From Agrococcus sediminis (GTDB taxonomy: Bacteria; Actinomycetota; Actinomycetes; Actinomycetales; Microbacteriaceae): a stretch of DNA of 64,000 nt. Under the pieces are notes generated by a model. That model saw only the letters and a list, made by a program, of their open reading frames with translations, searched no databases and had not been told where the DNA came from. This document shows, one piece after another, positions 8,684-17,071 of the stretch (its first letter is position 1; every line of letters starts with the position of its first letter). Where the stretch lies: positions 154,164 through 218,163 of the forward strand of contig NZ_VOIR01000016.1 in NCBI RefSeq assembly GCF_007923295.1, given 5' to 3'. Made by a program: the position numbers and the translations under genes.

Positions 8684-9688
8684 CTACGTATCCAAGAAGT
8701 CCCATTCGCTGCCAAGTACCCAACGCAACGCAGAGAGCTTGCCGTTGAGCATTCCGAGCTCGAAGTCCGTGTAGGGCCCGAGTTCCCCGGGCTGGGTGTA
8801 CGTCTCCTCGACACGCTTGCGCGCTGGGCCAGCTATCGCCTCCAGCCGCTCCAACTCCCCCTCGTCGCCAGCCGCGCGCAGCTGGTACTCGTGTTGAAGG
8901 GAGCGGTGGTGCCAAACGCGGTCGAACAACATCTTCTCCGCTTCTAGGATTTCGCCAAGTCGCCGCGGTTCCTCAATGAAGTCGGTCTCCGCGAACAGTT
9001 CCTTGATCTCGCTGCCGAAGTGAGAGAGCAGAACATCATTGAGACCGTCGACCCCGAGCGCGTACGTGGACCCTTCCGATGCGAAGGTTGCGGAGACATC
9101 GGGGTGGGGTTGCCGCTTGTCGCCGTCCTCCGTCGAGAAGTCGGCGCTGTTCGACGTGACGAATGCGTGGGGGTTGCGCGACAGGTCTGATGCACGCGCG
9201 GCGGTTGCATAGAGTTCGATGAGCAACGCATCTGCGACGCTGTTGCGTGACCGATGCAACGGAGCGCGTTTTCGCAGCCCGCGTTCGACCACCCCACGGT
9301 GCTCGGCATCGGTTGCTTCGACCCGGCGCCCCGTGCGCAAGAGTTCGAGGACCTCATCGAAGTTGCGCGTTGTCATCGCACCGATCAACGGCACATCGCG
9401 TGCCAGGTCGGCAATCACCTCAACGGCGTTCTCCACATCGGTGCCGCCGTAGTCTTCGAGGTCCTGCTTGATGAGCTTGAACCGCTGAGCGACGCTGGCC
9501 GTCATCGACGCTTCGATCCGTTCTCGATTTCGCTCGAACTCCTCGATCACCAGTTCGGGAACAAGGAGTTCCACGTCCCGCTGATGCACCAGGAGGCGGA
9601 GCGCAACGATCCAGCGCTGCCCGTCACGTCGTTTGGACAGGTCGAGCCACGTCGACGTGTCAACGAGTAGGTGCAGCACGTTTCCCAC
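8684..9688 (-). CDS. PIN-domain (DUF4935-like) putative ribonuclease
   Basis: The 334-residue protein begins with a PIN fold: LLVDTSTWLDL (Asp10), PELVIEEFERN (Glu49), SVADALLIELYA (Asp153) and AFVTSNSADF (Asp183). Those four acids are the usual metal-binding set. The C-terminal half (about 200-334) is helical and unassigned. PIN domains cleave RNA; long DUF4935-type members occur in mobile elements and are suspected defence or toxin proteins. It is convergent with the Mrr-like gene, one base apart, which suggests a joint cargo block. No small antitoxin gene is visible next to it. Confidence 0.75.
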   Translation of the reverse strand: MGNVLHLLVDTSTWLDLSKRRDGQRWIVALRLLVHQRDVELLVPELVIEEFERNRERIEASMTASVAQRFKLIKQDLEDYGGTDVENAVEVIADLARDVPLIGAMTTRNFDEVLELLRTGRRVEATDAEHRGVVERGLRKRAPLHRSRNSVADALLIELYATAARASDLSRNPHAFVTSNSADFSTEDGDKRQPHPDVSATFASEGSTYALGVDGLNDVLLSHFGSEIKELFAETDFIEEPRRLGEILEAEKMLFDRVWHHRSLQHEYQLRAAGDEGELERLEAIAGPARKRVEETYTQPGELGPYTDFELGMLNGKLSALRWVLGSEWDFLDT

Positions 9689-9987
9689 GGTATAGGCCTA
9701 CGGGCATCTCGGGCTTGAACGCTGCCGGGCGCTCACTACCCCGGCGCTTCTACCTCGTCTGAAAGACGTGTGATGGCTCTGGGCGCCGAGGGCTCCGGCA
9801 GAGAGCCGGCTCAGACGAAGAGGCGTCAGCGAGCAGGACAAGGCACTGCGCCTGTTCATAGTGTGTGAAGAAAGCGACAGAGGGCTTCGCCCGTGGAGCA
9901 GGTGAGCGCAGCACCTGGCCGGTGACCAGCACGGCAGCGACTTCCTGTGGGGAATCCGCCGGGGATCACCTGTCAACCGGAGTCCCC
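9689..9987. other. Intergenic remnant with no supported gene
   Basis: This gap separates the PIN gene from the decayed methyltransferase. Several frames are open by chance, but none shows a recognisable domain or a good start. It probably includes promoter sequence for the PIN gene at its left end and remnant sequence of a lost cargo gene. Confidence 0.4.
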
Positions 9988-10248
9988 ATGCTCGACGCTG
10001 ATCGCCACGACCGCTCCCTGCGTGTCGGCTCGGATATGGAGGCCTCGATCTCGCCGTCGAGTACGGCCTTGGGCGCCGAGGCGACCTGGTTCTCCGAGAA
10101 CAATGACGAGGTCGCCCTCTTCTTCACCCATCACTGGCCCGACTCCCCCAACCTGGGCGACATCTCCACCAACGACTGGGGCGATGTTCCTCCGGTGGAT
10201 GTGCTCGCCGGGCGCTTCCAGTGGCATGACGACCGGGACGTGTGCTGA
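9988..10248 (+). pseudogene. Decayed C5-cytosine DNA methyltransferase (N-terminal remnant)
   Basis: The frame encodes ATWFSENNDE, HHWPDSPNLGDIS and WGDVPPVDVLAG, which match the N-terminal third of C5-cytosine methyltransferases. Just before it, at about 10033-10070, the expected SAM-binding segment GYGGLDLAVEY is readable only in another frame. A deletion removed the usual LFS before it, and one extra G at about 10073 restores the frame. The catalytic Pro-Cys motif that should follow VDVLAG is lost (GRFQWHDD), and the frame ends soon after. The gene is therefore broken in at least three ways, and the methylase activity is gone. Confidence 0.75.
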
Positions 10249-10499
10249 CGTCACGACCACAGTGTTGGTGTCCCGGTCGCACGTCCGTCGCCTGGTATCC
10301 TGGCTTGGTGAGTTCTCCCAAAGCAGACAGGTCAGGGCTGCCGGTCTACCGGTAGCCCGAGATGCCCCAGTCCTTCCTCTAACGGCCCGCGCCGCCGATA
10401 ATCCGGCCAGCGTAGAGGCCGTGAGTGACCACGCATCCGAAGCACCGGTAGCGCCACGCGTCTACCAACTCCTCACCTCTTGCTTCGGAAGGCACACTC
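10249..10499 (+). promoter_or_regulatory. Leader of the chloramphenicol exporter with a Shine-Dalgarno-masking hairpin
   Basis: No gene is supported. CCGAAGCA at 10437-10444 is perfectly complementary to TGCTTCGG at 10481-10488. The right arm abuts and partly covers GGAAGG (10487-10492), the ribosome-binding site of the exporter at 10500. This is the layout of a translational attenuator. A GTG frame from 10421 runs through the hairpin without a stop, so the leader peptide itself is not resolved. Confidence 0.55.
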
Positions 10500-11678
10500 A
10501 TGCCTGTTTTGCTCTACTTGCTCGCCGTCGCGGTGTTCGCCCAAGGAACCTCCGAGTTTGTCCTCGCCGGTCTCCTTCCTGGCATCGCCACTGACTTCGA
10601 AGTCTCACTCAGTCAAGCCGGGCTCCTCACCTCCAGCTTCGCCCTGGGGATGGTCATCGGTGCCCCGGCCATGGCCGCCGCAGCTCGGCGGGTCTCACCG
10701 CGCTGGACCCTCACCGGCTTTCTCGCGCTGTTCATCGCCGCCCACGTCGTCGGTGCGATCACCGACAGCTTCGCCGTGCTGCTGACCTCCCGCATCGTCG
10801 CAGCGTTGGCGAACGCGGGCTTCCTCGCTGTCGCGCTCTCGACGGTGACCCGAATCGTCCCGGCCGAGCGGCACACTCGCGCCTTGGCGATCATCCTCGG
10901 CGGCACCACCGTGGCGCTGATCGCCGGAGTGCCCGCCGGGGCCTTCGTCGGCGACCTGCTCGGCTGGCGTGCCACCTTGTGGGCGATCGCGCTGCTGTGC
11001 CTGCCGGCCATCGTCGCGGTGCTAGCGGCCACGCCTACCCGGCCCTCGGAGGCTGCGGGAGTTGGCGGGTCCCGCTCCATCGGCCGTGAGCTGGCAAGTC
11101 TGCGATCGCGCCCGGTGCAGTTGAATCTTGTGCTGGCCGTTCTGGTGAACGCCGCGACGTTCTGCACTTTCACCTACCTGGCCGCGATCGCCACTGGCCC
11201 GGCCGGACTCACCGAACGCATGGTGCCGCTGCTGCTGGCCGTGTTCGGTATCGGAGCCTTCCTCGGTGTCTACGTCGCAGGACAGTTCGGTGACCGCCAT
11301 TGGAGACGCCTGATTACCTACACCGGGCCGCTGCTCATGGCCGGGTGGGCGCTGCTGGCGTTCACTAACGCCAGCCCCGCTGCGCTTTGGGTCCTAACCC
11401 TGACCCAGGGCACGCTGTCCTTCGCGCTGGGTAGCACACTGATCGCCAGGATCATCGCCACCGCGCACGCCGCGCCGACGATGGGCGGCTCCTTCGCGAC
11501 CGTCGCGTTGAACATCGGCGCCGTCATCGGACCCATCGCCGGTGGCTTCGCCATCGAAGCCACCGGCGCGGTCGGACCGATTCTCCTCAGCGCGATCTTG
11601 GTGTTCTTCGCCGTCCTTCTGTGGAGCAGCATGTCAGTGCTTTCGCGCCGCGGCGGGGCGATGCCAGCTGCTCAATAG
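10500..11678 (+). CDS. cmx: MFS chloramphenicol efflux protein (Cmx/CmlR type)
   Basis: The 392-residue protein is a 12-helix major facilitator of the DHA1 drug class. It resembles the Cmx/CmlR chloramphenicol exporters of corynebacteria and streptomycetes in its whole N-terminus (LAVAVFAQGTSEF, then LAGLLP), in ALANAGFLAVALST, and in APTMGGSFATVALNIGA near the end. It would export chloramphenicol from the inner membrane. A strong GGAAGG site precedes the ATG by eight bases and is masked by a leader hairpin, so expression is probably inducible by ribosome stalling. It stands alone, with an AraC-family regulator gene 135 bases downstream. The exact substrate range is not visible. Confidence 0.8.
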   Translation: MPVLLYLLAVAVFAQGTSEFVLAGLLPGIATDFEVSLSQAGLLTSSFALGMVIGAPAMAAAARRVSPRWTLTGFLALFIAAHVVGAITDSFAVLLTSRIVAALANAGFLAVALSTVTRIVPAERHTRALAIILGGTTVALIAGVPAGAFVGDLLGWRATLWAIALLCLPAIVAVLAATPTRPSEAAGVGGSRSIGRELASLRSRPVQLNLVLAVLVNAATFCTFTYLAAIATGPAGLTERMVPLLLAVFGIGAFLGVYVAGQFGDRHWRRLITYTGPLLMAGWALLAFTNASPAALWVLTLTQGTLSFALGSTLIARIIATAHAAPTMGGSFATVALNIGAVIGPIAGGFAIEATGAVGPILLSAILVFFAVLLWSSMSVLSRRGGAMPAAQ

Positions 11679-11813
11679 CCGGTGAGTTGAGCAGCGATGA
11701 CCGGCGCTTCCGTACCACCACCACCACCACCGAGCACCCTGAAACGCGCGCGCTGCTCCGCGCGCTGGACCAGTCCCGGTGGGAGTCGGGCCTGGCCGGC
11801 GGGCTTGTGAGGC

Positions 11814-12773
11814 GTGCGTCCCATGTCGGCGTCGATCGCGCATGAGGCGACGCACGCTGCACGAGCGTTCGGGCCAATCGTGTCGCAAACGTCCACGCAC
11901 CACGAACCCACGCCGCCGATTGCCCACGACTTCGTGAAGCTGATGTTCGTTCGCTCAGGATCGCTGATCCTGTTCAGCGAGTTCGGCCAACAGCCGGCCA
12001 CCCTGGGCGACGTGGTGATCCTTGCCAGCAACACCCTGTGCGGTGGCGAACCGGAAGGACACGTCACGGTCACCACGGTCTACCTCGACCCGGACTACAT
12101 CATCGATCAGGTGTTCTGGCAGTACGCGGCCGTGCTGTCAGACAGGCTGCACGCGCAGCAGTTCGCTGAAAGGTTCTACAGCGAGGCCGCTCAGTTGATC
12201 CGTCTCGGTGAGGACCGGGCAGGAATGCTGATGCCGTGGCTGGACGAGTTGGTCGCCCTAACGATCGAGGACCGTCCGATGGAAACCTTCCATCGGGTGC
12301 AGGCGTTGTGGTTCTCCGTCGCTCACGTCCTGACCCCGTTCGTCACGACGACACCGATCCGCGAATCCTCAACCCAGCGCGAGACGACCTGGCCTACTCA
12401 GCCACGGCGACGAGGCTTCTCGCCGTTACGGGCCGAGGCACGGAGAGCCGCCGAACTGTTGCGGGCGGACCCTACGCGTCGGTGGTCGGTGACCGACCTG
12501 TCCCGCGAGGTGCATCTGTCGAAGTCGCAGCTTGGCCGCGTGTTCGTGGAGGCGTATGGGAAGTCGCCGATCGCGTATCTGACGATGCTGCGAGCGGAGC
12601 GGATGGCGGGTCTTCTGCGCACCACAGACACTCCGATCGCGGTGATCGCCCGTGAGGTGGGATGGAACGATCCTGATTTCGCGGCCCGTCAGTTCCGTCG
12701 TAGCATCGGCGTGACGCCGAGCCACTACCGGGCCATCGCCCGCGCGCGTGCCACCACCACCGGGTCCCGATGA
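11814..12773 (+). CDS. AraC-family transcriptional regulator (copy 1)
   Basis: The 319-residue protein has an N-terminal cupin-like sensing part (about 40-190) and a C-terminal AraC DNA-binding domain. That domain has two helix-turn-helix units: WSVTDLSREVHLSKSQLGRVF and IAVIAREVGWNDPDFAARQFRR, followed by GVTPSHYR. It is a paralogue of the gene at 15914-16849, and the two bracket the ABC-F/MFS resistance pair. Their 3' parts are almost identical at the DNA level while the 5' parts differ clearly. Homologues of this type are common cargo regulators in actinobacterial elements. The inducer is unknown. Confidence 0.85.
   Translation: MRPMSASIAHEATHAARAFGPIVSQTSTHHEPTPPIAHDFVKLMFVRSGSLILFSEFGQQPATLGDVVILASNTLCGGEPEGHVTVTTVYLDPDYIIDQVFWQYAAVLSDRLHAQQFAERFYSEAAQLIRLGEDRAGMLMPWLDELVALTIEDRPMETFHRVQALWFSVAHVLTPFVTTTPIRESSTQRETTWPTQPRRRGFSPLRAEARRAAELLRADPTRRWSVTDLSREVHLSKSQLGRVFVEAYGKSPIAYLTMLRAERMAGLLRTTDTPIAVIAREVGWNDPDFAARQFRRSIGVTPSHYRAIARARATTTGSR
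12502..12731 (+). repeat. Direct repeat, left copy (3' part of AraC gene 1)
   Basis: About 230 bases match 16581-16810 with roughly four mismatches. The repeats lie 4079 bases apart in the same orientation and bracket the ABC-F and MFS genes. Confidence 0.85.
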
Positions 12774-12968
12774 AACGGAGACTCGGCGGTGTCATGCGGT
12801 ACAATCGCGTCCATGCATTTGTACTTCCTGTGACGGCTGAGTAGGCCCACCGCGCTCGTTGAGTAATCCGAGTCTGCGGCGGCCGCTCGTTCTGACCCCT
12901 CTGGGGGTCGCCGTCATTTGCGTACCTACCTGCCTGTGGCTGGTGGTGCGTCGTCTCGAAGGACTTCA
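12774..12968 (+). promoter_or_regulatory. Leader peptide and attenuator before the ABC-F gene
   Basis: A TACAAT -10-like box at 12800-12805 lies 7 bases before ATG 12813, which opens a six-codon frame MHLYFL ending in TGA at 12831-12833. The short leader would sit at or very near the transcript's 5' end. Downstream, GACCCC (12894-12899) and GGGGTC (12904-12909) form a compact hairpin. After it comes GCGTACCTACCTGCC, a form of the element's recurring motif. The layout fits attenuation controlled by a stalled ribosome, which is typical for ribosome-protection genes. No clear -35 box is seen. Confidence 0.6.
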
Positions 12969-14624
12969 ATGCTCACCCCGACGAACCGTCATCCGGCGCG
13001 CCAACGCGCCCAACTCATCGCTTCCGACGTGTCTTTGATGCGCGGAGCCACGCCCGTTCTCCATCATGTCGACCTCACCCTCACTTCCTCATCGCGTGTC
13101 GCGATCGTGGGAGAGAACGGGCGGGGAAAATCGACGCTCCTACAGGTGCTCGCTGGCGCCCTGGTCCCGGACAGCGGAACGGTCCAACGCATCGGCACGA
13201 TCGGTGTTGCCGAGCAAGAGATGACCGCCACTGACAGGCGAACTGTTGGGCAGGCGGTCGCGGAAGCGATAGCCGAACCGCTGGCCGCGTTGGCGACACT
13301 TGACGCCGCAGCTCTCGCTCTTGCGGATGGCACGGACCGGGCGGCGGAGGAGTACGCGGCCGCGTTGGAACGTGCCGAAGCGCTCGATGCGTGGGATGCC
13401 GAACGGCGCGTGCAGATCGCGCTCGATGCGCTCGAAGCGGAGACGGACTCGACCAGGCTTCTCGCAGACCTCTCGGTGGGACAGCGGTATCGGGTACGGC
13501 TGGCGTGCCTCCTGGGCGCCGATCACGATTTTCTACTGCTTGATGAGCCCACCAACCACCTCGATCGAAGTGGGCTTGAGTTCCTGACCGCGCAGCTCCG
13601 AGCGCGGAGCGGGGGCGTTGTCGTCGTCAGCCACGATCGCGCGCTGCTGTCCGACATCGCGGAGACCATCGTCGACCTCGACCCGACGCCGGACGATCGT
13701 CCGCGCGTGTACGGGAACGGCTATGCCGGCTACCGGGAGGGACGCCTGGCCGAGCGGGAACGCTGGGAACAGGACTACGACCGCCAACAGGCCGAGCATG
13801 CCCGGTTGCAGGACAGTCTCAGCGCTGCGCAGAACCGGCTCGTCTCGGGGTGGAGACCAGAGAAGGGCACCAACAAGCATGGGCGAGCCACCCGAGCCGG
13901 TGGGCTTGTGCAGAACGTGCACCGACGCCAGGAAGCACTCGAAGCCCACGCCGTCACCGTGCCGGAACCGCCTCAGCTCTTCCGGTTCCCCGACCTCCCC
14001 ACACGAACTGGCGCGGTTCTCCTCAGCGTCGATCACATCAGCGTCGCCGGGCGGTTGAGCCGGCCAGTGTCGTTCTCACTCTCCCACCGCGGCCGTCTCG
14101 TAGTGACCGGCCCGAACGGTGCCGGTAAGTCAACACTGCTGAGCGTGGTCGGCGGTGAGCTGGCTCCGGACACGGGAGCGGTTCGAACGCCTCGGAGCAC
14201 GCGACTGGGCTTTCTCCATCAGGAGACGACCCTGCCGCCTGATCGGAGAGCGAGCGAGGTGTACGCCACACACGTCGGCGCGCTCGTGTCCGAAGGCACT
14301 TTGCGGGAATCAGATGCGATCGGCCTCTCTCAGCTTGGTCTCCTGCGCCCGCGCGAGGCGGGCAAACGAGTGGGCGAGCTCTCGATGGGGCAGCAGCGCC
14401 GGCTCGATCTGGCGCTCGTACTCGCGATGCGCCCGCATGTGCTGCTCCTGGACGAACCCACCAACCATCTTTCAATCGCGCTCGTTGACGAACTCACCGA
14501 CGCGCTCGGAGCGACCGCAGCGGCGGTCGTCCTGTCAACGCACGACCGGCAACTGCTCCGTGACGTTGACGGCTGGCCGAGCCTCGGACTGACGTCGATG
14601 GTCGAAGGCGAGGCGCTGGTATGA
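12969..14624 (+). CDS. ABC-F ribosomal protection protein
   Basis: The 551-residue protein has two ABC ATPase domains and no membrane segments, which defines the ABC-F group. Domain 1 has GENGRGKST, LSVGQRYR and LLLDEPTNHLD. Domain 2 has GPNGAGKST, LSMGQQRR and LLLDEPTNHLS. The linker between them (about 240-350) is charged and helical and would reach toward the peptidyl-transferase centre to dislodge antibiotics such as macrolides, lincosamides or phenicols. ATG 12969 is chosen over the upstream in-frame start at 12918 because the latter lies in the leader. The MFS gene follows with a 4-base ATGA overlap, so the pair is translationally coupled. The drug specificity cannot be read from the sequence. 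Confidence 0.88.
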   Translation: MLTPTNRHPARQRAQLIASDVSLMRGATPVLHHVDLTLTSSSRVAIVGENGRGKSTLLQVLAGALVPDSGTVQRIGTIGVAEQEMTATDRRTVGQAVAEAIAEPLAALATLDAAALALADGTDRAAEEYAAALERAEALDAWDAERRVQIALDALEAETDSTRLLADLSVGQRYRVRLACLLGADHDFLLLDEPTNHLDRSGLEFLTAQLRARSGGVVVVSHDRALLSDIAETIVDLDPTPDDRPRVYGNGYAGYREGRLAERERWEQDYDRQQAEHARLQDSLSAAQNRLVSGWRPEKGTNKHGRATRAGGLVQNVHRRQEALEAHAVTVPEPPQLFRFPDLPTRTGAVLLSVDHISVAGRLSRPVSFSLSHRGRLVVTGPNGAGKSTLLSVVGGELAPDTGAVRTPRSTRLGFLHQETTLPPDRRASEVYATHVGALVSEGTLRESDAIGLSQLGLLRPREAGKRVGELSMGQQRRLDLALVLAMRPHVLLLDEPTNHLSIALVDELTDALGATAAAVVLSTHDRQLLRDVDGWPSLGLTSMVEGEALV

Positions 14625-15889
14625 GCGAAAAGAACCTCAACCGGATACGTGCCCTGCGGCCACTGGCTTCGCGGGACTATCGGCTCCTGTTCGCCGCGGT
14701 CGGCATCGAGGTCTTCGGCACCGGGATGTGGACCATCGTGATGGTCTTCCAAGTGCTCGCGCTCGATGACAGCCCGCTCGCGCTCTCAGCGGTCGCAACA
14801 GGTATGAGCTTGGGCCTGTTCGCCTTCTCGATCCTGGGTGGCGTTGTCGCCGATCGGTTCTCCAAACGCCGCATCATCATCACCGTGCAGGGATGCACCG
14901 CGGCTGTGATGACCGTGGTGGCAGTCCTGTCCCTCACCGAGACGGTCGAACTGTGGCACGTCGGCGTTGCCTCATTCGCGATGGGCGCAGGAAGCGCATT
15001 CTTCTACCCCGCCTACAGCGCGTATCTGCCCCAGGTGCTTCCGCCTGAGCAGCTCCTCGCCGCGAACGGGCTCGAAGGCGCTCTCCGACCCTCAATGGGG
15101 CAGGGGCTCGGTCCCGCCCTCGGCGGAATCGTCGTCGGCATGTTCTTCCCCGCCATCGGGGCCGTCATCGTCGCAGCCTCGTATGCGATCGCGTTCATCC
15201 TCACTCTGTTCCTCAGCCGACGCGACGAGCTGACCACGGTCGCTTCTCCGGAGCAGCACACGAGCGTGTGGGGTGACCTTCGAGCAGGCGTGAACTATGT
15301 GGTTCACACACGCTGGTTGCTCTGGACTCTGGTCTTCGGCTCCTCGCTCGCCCTCATCATCCAGGGACCGATCGAAGTGCTGCTGCCCTTCATTACCCGA
15401 GACAGATTCGAGGACGCCGAATCCACGTTCGGCTTCCTCCTCGCCGCATTCGGCATGGGCGGGGCGATCGGCTCACTCGTTGTGTCATCGCTGAAACTCC
15501 CGCGCCGCTACCTCACATTCATGATCGCCTGCTGGGGCGGCGGAACCCTCCCACTCGCGGTCATCGGCGTCGCCGACAACCTGATTCTCATGCTCGCAGC
15601 GCTGTTCATCGTCGGCGCAGCGACCGGAGCCGGTGTCGTCATCTGGGGAACCCTGCTGCAACGTCTGGTGCCGCTCGACATGATCGGCCGAGTCGCGAGC
15701 CTCGACTTCTTCGTCTCGATCACCTTCATGCCTGTCTCGATCGCGATCGCAGGACCGCTCTCGCTGCTCGTACCCATCCCCGTGATCTTCATCATCGCCG
15801 GTGTCGCTCCACCCGTACTTGCGCTGATCGCGATGCTGATGGGACGCATGCGCGAAAGCGAGATGGAACGCCCAATGGACGAACGCTGA
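14621..15889 (+). CDS. MFS efflux protein coupled to the ABC-F gene (Mef/Tap-like)
   Basis: The 422-residue protein is a 12-helix transporter of the MFS_3 type, with FSILGGVVADRFSKRR as the loop 2-3 signature and LPPEQLLAANGLEGALRPSM in the middle region. That class includes macrolide (Mef) and tetracycline/multidrug (Tap) pumps. It overlaps the ABC-F stop codon by four bases. Pairing a ribosome-protection protein with an efflux pump parallels the mef-msr operons of streptococci, so macrolide-like substrates are a reasonable guess, though not proven. Confidence 0.82.
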   Translation: MSEKNLNRIRALRPLASRDYRLLFAAVGIEVFGTGMWTIVMVFQVLALDDSPLALSAVATGMSLGLFAFSILGGVVADRFSKRRIIITVQGCTAAVMTVVAVLSLTETVELWHVGVASFAMGAGSAFFYPAYSAYLPQVLPPEQLLAANGLEGALRPSMGQGLGPALGGIVVGMFFPAIGAVIVAASYAIAFILTLFLSRRDELTTVASPEQHTSVWGDLRAGVNYVVHTRWLLWTLVFGSSLALIIQGPIEVLLPFITRDRFEDAESTFGFLLAAFGMGGAIGSLVVSSLKLPRRYLTFMIACWGGGTLPLAVIGVADNLILMLAALFIVGAATGAGVVIWGTLLQRLVPLDMIGRVASLDFFVSITFMPVSIAIAGPLSLLVPIPVIFIIAGVAPPVLALIAMLMGRMRESEMERPMDER

Positions 15890-15913
15890 GATGCGGCTGT
15901 CCGGGTCAAGAGC

Positions 15914-16849
15914 ATGTTGGGATTCGAGGCACACGAGCAAGGCGTGCGCTCACCCATCACGGCCTTGACCCGGACCGAGCACCATCCGATCGCTCCGGTG
16001 GCGTACGACTGCATCAAGGTTGTCATCGTTCGCTCTGGGTCCGTGGTGCTGTTCAGTGAGTTCGGGCAGAGACCCGTTTGTATTGGCGATGTTGTCGTGC
16101 TCGGCGCGAATGTCCTGTGCGGGAGTGAGCCAGAAGGCCACGTCACGACGACCACCGTCTTCGCGGACACCGATTACCTGGTCGACCAGGTGTTCTGGCA
16201 GCACGTCGGGTTGTTGCAAGATCGACTTGAAGCACAGGACTTCTTTGCGACGACTTATGCCGAGCCAGCCCAGGTTCTCCGACTTGGCGAGGATCGGGCG
16301 GGGATGTTGATGCCGTGGCTGGACGAGTTGGTCGCGCTGAGCGTTGAGGATCGACCGGTGGCGAACTTCCATCGGATACAAGCGTTGTGGTTCTCGGTCG
16401 CTCACGTCCTGACCCCTTTCGTGAAGGTGACACCGGTGCGGGAGTCCTCCACTCAGCGCGTGAGAACCTGGCCTACTCAGCCGCGGCAACGGGGATTCTT
16501 GCCGCTACGGACTGAGGCACGGAGGGTCGCTGATCTACTTCGGGCGGACCCGGTGCGTCGGTGGTCGGTGACTGACCTTGCCCGCGAGGTGCATCTGTCG
16601 AAGTCGCAGCTTGGGCGGGTGTTCGTGGAGGCGTATGGGAAGTCGCCGATCGCGTATCTGACGATGCTGCGAGCGGAGCGGATGGCGGGTCTTCTGCGCA
16701 CCACGGACACTCCGATCGCGGTGATCGCCCGTGAGGTGGGATGGAGCGATCCTGATTTCGCGGCCCGTCAGTTCCGTCGTAGCATCGGCGTGACGCCGAG
16801 CCACTACCGAGCGATCGCCCGCGCGCGTGCCGCTACCGGGGCCGGGTGA
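15914..16849 (+). CDS. AraC-family transcriptional regulator (copy 2)
   Basis: The 311-residue paralogue of the regulator at 11814 has the same architecture: an N-terminal cupin-like part and a C-terminal double helix-turn-helix with GVTPSHYR. It starts at ATG 15914, 24 bases after the MFS stop, so it may be co-transcribed with the resistance pair. From about 16581 to 16810 its DNA differs from copy 1 at only about four positions, whereas the N-terminal half is far more divergent. It may regulate the pair, with its inducer pocket retuned. Confidence 0.85.
   Translation: MLGFEAHEQGVRSPITALTRTEHHPIAPVAYDCIKVVIVRSGSVVLFSEFGQRPVCIGDVVVLGANVLCGSEPEGHVTTTTVFADTDYLVDQVFWQHVGLLQDRLEAQDFFATTYAEPAQVLRLGEDRAGMLMPWLDELVALSVEDRPVANFHRIQALWFSVAHVLTPFVKVTPVRESSTQRVRTWPTQPRQRGFLPLRTEARRVADLLRADPVRRWSVTDLAREVHLSKSQLGRVFVEAYGKSPIAYLTMLRAERMAGLLRTTDTPIAVIAREVGWSDPDFAARQFRRSIGVTPSHYRAIARARAATGAG
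16581..16810 (+). repeat. Direct repeat, right copy (3' part of AraC gene 2)
   Basis: This is the partner of the repeat at 12502-12731. Recombination between the copies would delete or duplicate the ABC-F/MFS pair while leaving one intact hybrid regulator. Confidence 0.85.
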
Positions 16850-17071
16850 AACGCGCATCGAGCCGGGTCATATCCGCAGGATCGGCCGTCTCCACCCCAC
16901 TGCTTCCGAGCGCCCCGGTAGTCCAGTAGAGATTCGTCGGGTTCGTCGCGGAGCCTGACGGTCGCCAGTCTCGTTTCCGTCGTCCGTCTCGTCTTCCTGA
17001 TCCGCCCGGCGTACCTCGTGGTCGCACGGCTGCTCCCTCTGGGCGTGGCCCAGGCGGAGGGAGGTCAGGCG
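16850..17071 (+). promoter_or_regulatory. Leader of the ardC gene
   Basis: No gene is supported. GCGTACCTCGTGGTCGC at about 17009-17025 is a variant of the element's intergenic motif. After it, CCTCTGGGC and GCCCAGGCGG can form a stem. A very strong GGAGGGAGGT (17056-17065) precedes ATG 17072. ACCTC in the motif could pair with the GAGGT of that site. Confidence 0.4.

Noticed and set aside
8684..9688. PIN protein as the toxin of a classical toxin-antitoxin pair
   Set aside because: It is far longer than VapC toxins and no small antitoxin gene adjoins it; the neighbour is a nuclease.
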